Assembly (NCBI GenBank): GCA_950295325.1
Contig: OX485807.1
Span: forward strand, 20,863,666 to 20,927,665
Reading direction: 5' to 3'
DNA length: 64,000 bases
DNA from: Polytrichum commune
Taxonomy: Eukaryota; Streptophyta; Polytrichopsida; Polytrichales; Polytrichaceae
In this document: positions 24,601-35,261 of the stretch, one piece after another
How positions within the stretch are numbered: the first letter of the stretch is position 1
Layout: each line of letters opens with the position of its first letter
Translations under genes and position numbers: made by a program
Notes under the pieces: model-generated
What the model saw: the letters and a program-made list of their open reading frames with translations, nothing else
Databases searched by the model: none
What the model was told of the DNA's origin: nothing

Positions 24601-25237
24601 CATTGTGCACAACAAATGTGTCTCTGAAAACAGTAGACTATACAATTACCCAGTTTCACACACACTAGCCAGAATATGGATTGATGTTGTTTAGGGAAAC
24701 AGGCATGGGAGAAAACTGAAGGACGTCGTTTGTAGAAACCCCAAGGCAGAAAACCCAACGTGAAACTAGACTTCGTCAGAAGAGAAATACCAAGAAACTT
24801 CATTGACATAAATGAAATCCATGTATCCTTTCACAGCCAGAAAAGCCAGAAAAGAAATAAACCTGCAAAGATCCTGATGACCATAACTTGCAGTTCTATA
24901 GAGCAAGTAAGAGATGGTGTCTAATGTTTGATACATTGAGCGAAGGAACCCTAGGGTACGTTTTCTGTAAACCCTGCCGACAAAACAATGTCCAGCCAAC
25001 CCAAGTCTACGAAGCAGAGCAGATTGAGAATTGAGGGAAACAGAGGTAGGCGAGAAGGGATTTAATTACATTCTTGTCCATCATAGCGCCAACGGCCGCG
25101 TCAATATCCCAATTATGTGCAAAAAGAATCTGCTCGGCAAGCACGGCGTTCTCTAACCCTGTAACATCCTGAAAGTACTTCAGCTTGTCGTCCATGTCCC
25201 CGCCTGTACCGCCAGTACCAGATGTAGAATCTGCCAT
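21687..25237 (-). CDS. UBA-UAS-UBX protein, PUX10 / FAF2 (UBXD8) type
   Basis: Predicted Cdc48/p97 adaptor of the endoplasmic reticulum and lipid-droplet surface that brings ubiquitylated substrates to the segregase. Five exons: 25070-25237, 23300-24085, 22673-22843, 22156-22359, 21687-21920. All four introns (984, 456, 313, 235 bp) are phase 0. They encode 520 residues, slightly longer than the roughly 480 of Arabidopsis PUX10. Domains: UBA-like at about 16-56; a long hydrophobic hairpin at about 144-187; a UAS thioredoxin-like domain at about 205-318; a charged coiled coil at about 345-430; and a C-terminal UBX domain at about 443-520 with the FPR loop (FPRVVY) that contacts Cdc48. The hydrophobic hairpin separates this type from soluble PUX proteins. 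The start is the ATG before ADSTSGTGG. Confidence 0.93.
22844..23299 (-). other. PUX10-type gene intron 2
   Basis: A 456-bp intron with donor CAG|GTTTGT and acceptor CACAACAG. Nothing else is recognised in it. Confidence 0.8.
24086..25069 (-). other. PUX10-type gene intron 1
   Basis: A 984-bp intron with donor AAT|GTAATT and acceptor TTGAACAG. It separates the UBA-like exon from the membrane-hairpin exon. No repeat or second gene is recognised inside. Confidence 0.8.
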
Positions 25238-25640
25238 CCCTATCTATTCTTCCCCTATCCTCCCGAACCCTCGAGAGCCTTCTCCTGCTTCCAGCTTCAC
25301 TCCCAAATTCCAATTACTCTTCAATACCTGCAACACCAACTCCTCCCACCTTACCTACGGCCAACACAATTGCCCGGCCTTCCAGCCTCGAATCCTAACC
25401 CTCCACTTCAGGATTCACCCTTTCCTCGTGATAAGCAAACCCTATCTTCCCGATGTTGTAACTCTCACTTCCAATTCCCACCGCAAATCACTCTCTCCCC
25501 GTTCTCAAACACTTTTCTGCTTCGATCCAGGGGATAGAAGTGAGAGATCCTTCTCCTTCACCAAAACCCTCCCTCCCCAGCTCGCTCCAGCCAGAGCCTC
25601 ATTTCCTGCTGCAAAATTTGTAAGAAACGGGTGAATTTGG
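25238..25640 (-). promoter_or_regulatory. Upstream (5' UTR/promoter) region of the PUX10-type gene
   Basis: On the minus strand this is the sequence immediately upstream of the PUX10 ATG. It is locally GC-richer than the intergenic DNA beyond. No specific core promoter element can be defended. Confidence 0.35.
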
Positions 25641-25760
25641 AGTCACCAATCGCTCATGCGAACGGCCGAAAGGTGCAGCGGAGGTGCGAGGTGCGACATG
25701 GAGCCATTCAAGGGGGGTTGGGGAAGCTTTGGCAAATAGATAGAGAAACAGACAGGGAGC

Positions 25761-25787
25761 AAGAAAGAAAGAAAGAAAGAAAGAAAG
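25761..25787. repeat. (AAGA)n microsatellite
   Basis: Six to seven AAGA units lie upstream of the PUX10-type gene. Confidence 0.95.
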
Positions 25788-25789
25788 GG

Positions 25790-27261
25790 AGGGTGAATGT
25801 GAATCTTCGGAGAAAGAATTGGGAAACCCTAGGGCTGGGAGCGTCGAAGACTTTGGCACGCGATGTATCGTGCCTCCACGTGGCATGCATCCAAGGCCTC
25901 CGCAGATCAACCGTTCTCTTCTTTAATTTGTTGGGTCCACCTACCTATTGAACCTTCATGCATTAGCACTTACTTTGTACGCCTTTCCCATGTCCAAAAG
26001 ATTTAACATAATACAGGTTAACACTACGGTCCAAGACCAAAGAAACTCCAAAATTGAGCAATCGTATTGGTCACGAGCAAAATTCCAGGTCCAAGGAGTT
26101 CACACTATTATTTTACTAAAATTTTAGACTCATCCTTGCCATATACCACTAAGATATAGGCGTATGATCAGTATGAGTGACTACATAGTGCCCACATACC
26201 TTGTAATTTCTATGTGGCATGTTTGTTTGATATATTTAAATGCTCGTTTCATAACTTGTATTTCTCAATAAAAGAGTAATCAAACTTTTGGGTGCTATTG
26301 AGTTAACCGCTCTGTGTCCATATGTATGCATAGTAGGATATTGTGATGCTCAAATTAGGGAGACTCTGTTGTACAAGTAAGGGGTTGTGATTTACTTGGC
26401 TCTTTGAAAAAATGTAACTAATTATTTACATGGAATAGAGTTCTGAGACAACTTGCATTCCTCATGATTTCCTCTACTCCATCTCTAAAAAAATGTGGAC
26501 AAATCAACTTATTTTAACCGCTTTCCATATATCTAGCTTATCGTCACATGCCCTTTTGTGTCCACATGTTTTTAATGGAGCAATTAAATAACTAACAATA
26601 AGAAAAAGAATGTGAATTTTGGATCCAAAGCATTCCCATTCTAACTTTGTAGGGCCATTTCTAGTGTGTATCCTTATGAACATCACATGCAAGTCCCATT
26701 TGTGCCAAGCTAAAATTCCCATGAAATCCTCACTTCCAATTCCTCACACATTCATGGTGTTCCGTTTTCCAATATTATAACATTCAATAGTATGTGCGGT
26801 GTATACAAATTTGTGTACACATATATTGGATTCTAAAAAATATCCCACATGGGAAGCACAAAGGTCATCAAGTTTGGAATTTATTTAACTTCATACATAC
26901 TTTTTTAACGCTCGCATTTTTTTCCGAGACTGTTCAATATCACATGAGATTTGACCATACCATCATAGATTTGAAGTAAATTAAGTAACATGCTCATAGT
27001 CTAGCACATCATGTCAAGGCAAGTATCTTTGTGAATCACTATAGGTGATAAGCATCTTCAACACAAATCAATTCCTATTTTGATCAAAGTGCCACGTGTT
27101 GTTTTTCTATTAGTTGGAACCCTGTAAAATTGAATGTGTCATTCGCAATAAATAGTACCTTCGGCATCAAGTGTGGAACATGCTTATCACCTACAATAGC
27201 CCACATGATGACCTAGCTTCTAATCACATCAATAGTTAAGATAGAAAGTGCTTAATCCAAC
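25790..27261. other. Intergenic, nothing recognised
   Basis: AT-rich DNA without a supported open frame, terminal repeat or repeat partner in the window. Confidence 0.5.
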
Positions 27262-27772
27262 AATTTAAACTATTGCACATACATATGGCCATGTGGTTGA
27301 TATTATAAATAATCATATTAGCCTTTGAGCTAAACATAGGTATAAAGAAATAAAATATATGTTAGCCTCAATTGAATATTTGATGAATAAACAAAAGTCA
27401 AAACCACTGACTTCCTTAAACTGGTCCCTGGGTCCCATGCATGATCCCAAGCTAGATCAAAGCTCCACATGGCCACCTTCATGATCCCCCCCCCCCCCCG
27501 GCGTGTGAATAGAATGACTGAAATAAGCATTGAGAAGTCACCCTAAACCCATCTTGAACTAACCCAAGATAGAGTGGAACCCGTTACCTGTCCTATATGG
27601 AGGTAGAGGAGACCGGTATGCAGTGGCGCCACTAATGACACCTAAGCATGTCACTCCATGAGCCCGGACACTATTTTTCTATGGGGAACGGTTCAAGGGA
27701 GTAGAGTGATGGTGATTGGGCAACGTTTACGGTTGTTGCTTTTGGGTGGGATGTTGGTTTTAGCAGCCTCTA
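27262..27772. repeat. Dispersed repeat N, copy 2
   Basis: Same-orientation partner of the copy in HIP intron 2 (17150-17800), with substitutions and a shorter middle part. It includes a C14 run at 27486-27499 absent from copy 1. Element R1 begins directly at its right end. Confidence 0.75.
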
Positions 27773-28209
27773 CTAAAGCTCTCTAGCAGCTTGGGCATAA
27801 AATAATTAATTTTAAAGTTGCCTAAATTTATGGGAGATTAATTTTGTTGAGTGTCAGAAAAAAATCTAACATTCAAATAATGCCTAAAATCACAATAATG
27901 CAAGTGACGTTCATTGGAATCCAACAAAGTAGCATCAAATAACTTCAACAGTGTCTTCACACGGCATCAATCTCACTCATGGTCTAAAAACAATACAAGC
28001 ATGAATTTGCTCCACAAGTCATGCTAACACACTACCACACAAACAAGAATGAGACAATCAAACAGAAATGAATCTCTAGCCTATTTTTAATTACTCTTTT
28101 TACATGCCCAATTTTAGAATATTATGTTTTGGACTGCCAAACTTACTTTCGCACTTTAATCAATTATTATTAGACAGAAAGGTGCCCAAGCTACTAGAGA
28201 GCTACGGTA
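27771..28209. mobile_element. TIR element R1 (TA target duplication)
   Basis: A 435-bp element (27773-28207) with TA on both sides. The right end, inverted, reads CCGTAGCTCTCTAGTAGCTT; the left end is CTAAAGCTCTCTAGCAGCTT. Three relatives in the window (29749, 55364, 38934) share these ends. The interior is AT-rich and non-coding. TA duplication suggests Tc1/mariner-type transposition; the superfamily is inferred. Confidence 0.8.
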
Positions 28210-28849
28210 CTTCATTTGATTGAAGCCCTCCTCAGCGGTGATGAGTTACTTCACTTTGACCTCTTTGAGTGTCGTGGTTTTGGATGCAACAAACACTAAA
28301 TTATCAAGACACACGGAGTGTCCATTACATTCGGCCACCATTTTTTCCGCTTTTGTAGCATATATCTACATATGGGATCAACAAAAACACCGTATCATAG
28401 ACCATAATGGATGTCATGTATAAAAATGTTACGTAAATGAGGCACAAAAGCTTAGGGCTTGTGGGGACTCGCCATGAATGAGAATTTGTCAACACGGTCC
28501 AACCCAAAAGGCACAAGGTGTGGGATGATGTGACGAAACATGAGACAATAGCCTACCGAATAATAAATGTCTACATGAAGAAGTTGTATTGACGAAGCAA
28601 TACATACCTAGAAACTTGATGAACAATGAAAGTATGTCTATGGGCACACTTCCATTCAAAGTGCACATTGGAATGCTAGATGACAAAGTCAAATGGCAAC
28701 AACCATGTGGCAATACCACGAGGGACTTCCACAAACAACGTCACAATAAACATCTAATTGCGTCTTGCACTCCTCAACTAGTCATTGCATCAAATGTTGT
28801 ATTTCGTGCCATCATTTATACTTGTCTTGCTCTATACTAATTGCAAACC

Positions 28850-29062
28850 GTGCGTGTAGTGTCACCAACACTAAATGTAAACCTAACATTAGATGACATT
28901 ATATATTTATAAAATATTGTTGCAAATATTGTCACTTAAGTATTGAATGAATCTTCATCCAAATTTCAATCATACATGACAACTTATTTATAAGAAGTGT
29001 CGATAGAAAAATTACTACAATGCCATGAAAGACCAAATGGATCTAATCACAATATTTAGTGC
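28850..29062 (-). repeat. Repeat family M, copy E (short)
   Basis: Inverted relative to the 38540 and 62692 copies. It contains GTGTAGTGTCACCAACACTA, AAACCTAACATTA, the weak TTGTCACTTAAGTA..GAATGAATCTTCATCC block and the terminal TATTTAGTG. Internal parts are deleted relative to longer copies. Confidence 0.65.
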
Positions 29063-29132
29063 AGTCATCTTATTCAAAAATGCAAAGGAAGACAATAACT
29101 TGTGCATGGTGGTGGGCCCATGAAACTATGCA

Positions 29133-29525
29133 TGGGCGAATCCTTGTGGCTTGTATAGTAGAGGAGCCTATTCCCAACAAGGATCTCATCAGCAATCTAT
29201 AGGATACTGTAATTTCAATCATGATGAGACTCAATTTCAATCAGGTTGGAATCAATAATGCCATGACACATGTCCTAGTTTTGAGTGCTAGAGCAAGGAA
29301 GAACGAGCGGTTTAAACAAGAGGTAATGATAGCCTCCAAACATTGGTAATATGTTTGGGCCAACTATTGACTTCAAAATCCTGCAACAATTTCAATATAA
29401 GGAATGAAATTACCAAAAAAATTGCAGTCTTCCTGCTTCCTATCTTCCTATATGAGAAAAATTTGCACCGCCTCATGCTTCTCTAGACCTAGCGCAAAAT
29501 CTCTTAAGTGATCAGTTATGGGTGC
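29133..29525. repeat. Dispersed repeat T, copy 2
   Basis: Partner of 6095-6440, in the same orientation. Shared words include CAATCTATAGGATAC, CCATGACACATGTC and AATCTCTTAAGTGATC. Class unknown. Confidence 0.6.
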
Positions 29526-29746
29526 CTCTACTTCCCAACTTGAGGCGAAGCATTGAAAGACAATTTCGCTCGATATAGTGACACCAAGGGCCGGCCGTAT
29601 AGAGAGATCATTTTGACGGAGCTCCACCATGTGCTCACATTACCAAGTCATAACCATCAAAGAGGCCCACATCCGGACCACAATCCATACAATGCACGAG
29701 AAACACTTCACTACAACTTTACATGTACACATGACTAATGAGCTTA

Positions 29747-30113
29747 TATTGTAGCTCTCTAGTAGCTTGGGCACCTTTCTGCCTAATGATTAATCAAAGT
29801 GCAAAAGTAAGTTAGGCAACCCAAAAAACAATATTCTAAAACTGGGCAAATTCAAGAAGTAATTTAAAAATAAGTTAGAAATTCATCCAAGTCATTTCTA
29901 TAATTCATGGATGGTTTTCCTAATTTCCTCTATGGCGGCTACGATTAACCTATACACTTCCCTTAACTTGTCACTTGCATTATTGTGATTTTAGACATTC
30001 TTTGAATGTTGTTTCTTTTTTGGGGGGGACACTCGACAAAATTAATTTCCCATAAATTTAGGTACCTCTAGAATTTATTATATGTTTGTCCAAGCTGCTA
30101 GAGAACTACGGTA
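29747..30113. mobile_element. TIR element R2 (TA target duplication)
   Basis: A 363-bp element (29749-30111) flanked by TA. Ends are TTGTAGCTCTCTAGTAGCTT and, inverted, CCGTAGTTCTCTAGCAGCTT. It shares a left subterminal block (GTTAGGCAACCC..AAAACTGGGCAAATTCAA) with R3. Non-coding. Confidence 0.85.
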
Positions 30114-33100
30114 TGTGACATGTCATAGGAACTACATACATACATGTAATTGTAGATGGATGGCTTCCCAAGACGGGACTAAGTGTGGGTTATAGCAACT
30201 AATTTTATTTTATTTTTTTTTAAAAAGTAAGTGATCCGTAGTATTTTTAACTATGATTTGAGAAGAATACCAACAATGAAGATGAACTCCATGGAGAGTA
30301 TTGTGGTTTCATTAAATCGTGTTAAAACTAAGCTTTCTAAATCTCAATTTTTACTATACCAACATAAAAGTTGTTGATGATGATTTTAAGATCACATCAA
30401 TATGGTAGCAATGTTTAGTGATTTTTTAGGATTTTTTATAATCACTTTATTATCACTAGACTTTGATTAATTGTCATAAATATATGCAATAAAACTACAA
30501 TCCAACTTTCAAAACCATATTATGAATAGATATAGCTTTTGAGGTAAGACAAAGAATCCATTAAAATTTGACAATTTTCAATCAAGATAATCATATATTG
30601 CTACTATGTATAGTAATGTACCAACAAATGAACAAATTAGTTCATTCTTGACTTTAAAACTCTCTTGTGAACAATCATCTTTTCATATTTGCATGGTAAC
30701 ACCCCCATTGACAAGAGAATTCCATGAGGAACATGATGAAACCTATTGTGACTTTTCTAGCAGCTTGCTTTTGGATGAATTCGTCTCAAGAGTCATTCAC
30801 AAGCCCTAATATGGCACTTTATGAAGTTAAGGATTAAAGAGGAAAATGATGTTATCAACCTTACTCTCATTACCAACATATGTATCTTAGGCAATCGCCA
30901 TGCGTTGGTGATATAAACATGCAAGTATCATTTCGGTAGATTTACAATATTATTTTCCCAATGATGTGGGACAATTTTCTAGTGACGCAAGATAATTGCC
31001 AAAGACTCATATGCTTGTAGAGTCGTACACCATTATCGTTAGTGGAATGTGAAGGAGACGAACAAAATTATAGTTTGTTTGTATGTTACCATTCTTGCAC
31101 AATGAGCTATGTTCATGTCTACTCTCTAGGCGTACTCGTTGTTGCATTGAAGTATGATGTGAATGGGTATATACATACCATTGCAATATTTCTATTGGAA
31201 CTTTCTCTCCAATTATTCATCATCATTGTTGCATTCTTCACATCCAACCAATATCAACCATTAATTGCCCCATATGACCTACTAAAGGGTTCACCTCTCA
31301 AAGGAGCAATACTTTAGACCATCACCTCATGTTAGCATATGCCCCCCCCCCCTCCCTCCTCTCCCAACCATTGCTCCTTTTTGACGGGTCCATCTTCATT
31401 TCATTTTATGGGTTACTTTTTTTCCTTCTTTTCTTCTTTTTTTGCCTTTCAATGCGATGGACAACATCAAAAATTATCTATCAAATGACGGGCTGAGAAA
31501 ATCTTAATATTTCACACAAAATTGAAGATGAAATCATACTCTTTCATATTTAAATGTAGAGAAGTTTGAACTTCTTACAATATCTTGTCCAAACTAAGAA
31601 CTCTACAATTCTTCATGTTGCGCCATAACTCAAATACTTCCCTTCAATCCAAATTCTCCCCTTTCACAAATTGCAATATCTAAGGGAATGACAAGTATTT
31701 TTTTGTCAAAGCTTCATGAGTTGTGGCCAATTGGTAACATGCTCATTAACGCCTCCTACAATGAATTGTTTCCACATTCATGCCTCAAACGTTTCTACAA
31801 ACTCATGCAACTCAACTCTACTTGCATCACCCTCAACTACCGTCAATCCAAATTTTATGATCAATCTCTCCAACCATTGCTCTGACATAGTCATCACTTG
31901 GATAACACTTTGTACTGGAAAGTTTTGATGCGTTGAAAACATGTAGATAATAAAAACATTTTGTATAATAAGGTAAATCATGAAATCATGCACTATGATT
32001 TATATACACGCTATGTTTAGAGTTGTGGAACAACCATCATGCATACATTATTTGATGAGAGTTCATCCTAGGTCAAGTTTGAAGCATAATTGTACCAAAG
32101 ATGGCATTTCAACTCACTAAAAAATAGTTTAGTGGCCTAATTGTAGTCCAATATCAAATTTATTTTAAGGGTGCATGATGCAATGATTACTGACCTTTTA
32201 GCCAACCTTGCTAGGCTTCGCCCATGTTGATTGCTTCTAAACACCCAGCTCACAACACATTATCAATGAGTGGGGAGAACTAATCACTAGTTATAGATTA
32301 ACCAATTGAGTTTGAGGAAACACCGGTTGAAGTTCAATACTTCAAGACCCCCCCCCCCCCCCCCCGAATTCAATAAAGAAAAAAATATATAAATGAAATA
32401 TCACATTATGTAACTAGTTGGACTTGGAATCACTAGGATTTTGACCGATTATGCCCAAAAATCTCCATGGATGCTACAAATCATAACTGTGACTTGGACA
32501 TGATTCACAGTTGCTCCTTTAAGGATCATGTATATTACTTTTCTACATACATATTATCTTTCATCAATATCATAATCACATTGAAAACTTAACATAAACT
32601 CAATTTGGTTCAGTTAGGTTTCACTTACAAGTGTAAAAGTTGATTTGTATCTCCTAAGTCACTATGAAATCAAAGTGTGGTTTATATATTATGAGACGCA
32701 ACATTGTTTGCCCATATTCATGGGATATGATGATATGTAATGGTAGGGACCTTTCTTATGATAAGTTGATATTTTATTTTATTTTTTGCCTTTCCATGTG
32801 ACATACATTTTTTCATTTTCGCTTTTCTTTCGACGAGCATGATTAATTTCAAACTCTATATGCCTTTCTTTTGGCTTGTGATGGGTGCAAAAAGAAGCAT
32901 TGCTCCCAACTTGACACGAAGATTCTTATATTAATCAAGAATAGATAGGTGCAAGTCATGCTAGATTTCGCTATGCATTGAAGGATAACAATATCAAGAA
33001 GTGCATTTGATGAATGTTTTTTAAGTGCATTTTCTCACTCGGGGATATTGTTATTTGTAACTATTAATTATCTTCAATAGTTGTGGGCAACTTCTCAACT

Positions 33101-34500
33101 CAATTTATTGTGTGTATGTTTGACAAATTTCATTTGATGTTCAACTTCGAATCCAAAGTGTCACGTGACATATTCAAAAACAAAAATGAATGTCAAATGA
33201 CATCTACATTTTTTTTCTAAAATGTCACATCAACGTCACATGCCTAGTAGTATGTGCCATTTCAATTTCTAATGTGCATGTCAAATGTCAAAAACTTGGA
33301 AAAACGTTGTCAAAAATACACACTCAACTCAAACATCCTCTGAAGAGACATTCAAGTTCATATAATCACCCGTCACCTAGTCAACTGATTTTAGAGGAGA
33401 CATTATGAACTCCAGATATGGAAATTTTCAAGATCTAACATGTATGTATGCTAATTACACACACACTCACACACAGATTTATATATATATCCCATACGCA
33501 CAACAGATAGCACATGGTGAAGTACGACCAGTGATTTCTATATTCAGTCACACACGTATGTGTTCAGATTTTTGCAGTGCTACTCATTAAACTAAGCCAT
33601 TCTAAATGCACAATTCTATGCCAGCATGCAGAGTGAAGTACATCTAGTCCACCTTACACCCTCTTCCATTGGCTCTGCTCTGCACTCAATGCTGTTCCAC
33701 TGATAAGATTCATTGCAATGGAAAACTTCATTGAATTTTTTCTCATGCATGCCAATCAAGATACGAGAAAATGGCGTTTGACCAGATGCTCACAGGGGGG
33801 TACTTTTCAGACGTTAGCATATTCTCCCTTTAGAATCAATAAGTTGTATTCGTTGCTAACTCCATTGATATGGATGAGTTTTGTAGACCAACTAAGAGTA
33901 TAAATCTGAATCCAACAAGTCTATTCACATATCTTATCAATAAGATGAGTCTAAGACACATCTAGAGTCTTAAGCAAGTGCTCTCTAGCCATGCACCTGA
34001 GAACCATATAAAAGGAATTGCATGAAATAGATATAGAATGTAGATACATGTGAACAGGAACTTGGAAAATAAACAAATTTTCATGCACCTAACAAGGTCA
34101 GTCTGACTAGGAACTCTGTCACTTTCTAGGTGATCTTGAAACTCTCTTGCTGTGCGCGTAGACCTCATAATGCAGTCTTGAATAACAAATATCTGTGTAT
34201 AAGTGAAAATGAACCTCAAATTCTCAAATTTCATTCTCCTATGTCTGATGAACCTTCAAGGTAAAAAACAGTCGGTTTGATTTCCCTCAAAAAAGTTAGA
34301 TGCTTTCAGCACCTAATTTGGAATTGACTCTGAAACATTGATCCAAATCAGAATCGCAGTCATGTTCAATTACACTGCTAGATATATGACTTACAGTAGT
34401 AATACAGACCAACATCCAGACACTATTCCACAATCATGAATGTATCCTTCAGCATGGTGCAGAGATGACCCAAGAAAATTCAGCCAACAGCAGCTAAAAG
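30114..34500. other. Intergenic, no gene recognised
   Basis: AT-rich DNA with C11 (31342-31352) and C18 (32348-32365) runs. Short open frames at 30606-30809, 31042-31317 and 31688-31993 have no recognisable domain. No clear terminal inverted repeats were found. Confidence 0.45.
32348..32365. repeat. Poly-C tract (18 nt)
   Basis: The longest of the homopolymeric C/G runs here, surrounded by AT-rich DNA. Confidence 0.9.
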
Positions 34501-34737
34501 ACTCAAAATGCAGTGCAAGCGCTCTAGGCCAGACTTAGATTGCAAGCTACCTGCTGTACCCAGCAGATCAAGCACGATTCTGTGGTTGTAGACCCTGCCT
34601 TAGGAACCACTCTTCCACAACAATACTCTTCATCACCACAGCAAGTGATGCACATTGCCATATCCGAGTACATATACAAGGGTTGGATGTCACTGTACAG
34701 CCTCAAACTTGAGCTAGAAACCTACTTGAAGCTGCTC

Positions 34738-34969
34738 TGACAAAGTTGTGGATGTCTGGTAATTGGAAGCGGACACTGGTATACTCTCTATGGACGAATC
34801 TTGTCCACCTTTCCAAGGACGACTGCATTGCAACCATGTTGCAAGCTTGAATGAGGTCACTAGCTGGGAGTTCTTTCAATGCAGCCAGGATGTCTGACTC
34901 TCCCATCCCAAATTCACACACCAGCTTTGAGACTGCTCCTGCCACCAATGAGTCCTAGACTCTGGAAGA
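34738..34969 (-). other. Exon-like open segment of unknown identity
   Basis: On the minus strand, an AG acceptor-like site (GAGTCTAG) is followed by about 75 open codons of balanced, protein-like composition, including GMGESDILAALKELPASDL and SLERWTRFVHREY. It ends near a possible donor (TCAA|GTAGGT) at about 34729. It lies 0.3 kb downstream of the BLISTER-type stop codon and in another frame. It could be an exon of an undetected gene or chance sequence in the 3' UTR. No family recognised. Confidence 0.25.
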
Positions 34970-35261
34970 CACCACTATGGCAATTGTAGTCAGTGGTACT
35001 ACATGATGGATCAAAGCAGAAAGGATAAAGAATGTTTTGAATTCTTTGAGAAGAATGTTAGGTTTGACAAGATTACAGGCATGCCCCTGGCTTGTCTATA
35101 GTATGTAGAACCTAAATGCTTTCTATCTCTCCAATGTTGTCCTGGAGGACAAGAGATGAATTATTGAAAACAGCCATTGACGGATTAGAGTTCAAGGCCC
35201 CCCCTCCACACTCGAAGGAAGAATAGCCAAATAGACATAAGAAGAGACATCTCACATGCGT

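Noticed and set aside
25599-25951. Open frames on both strands upstream of the PUX10-type gene
   Set aside because: They run through the (AAGA)n microsatellite and have no family signature.
31778-31993. Minus-strand frame containing a protein-like segment (SEQWLERLIIKFGLTVVEGD)
   Set aside because: Looks somewhat protein-like but is short, lacks supporting exons and has no family I can name.
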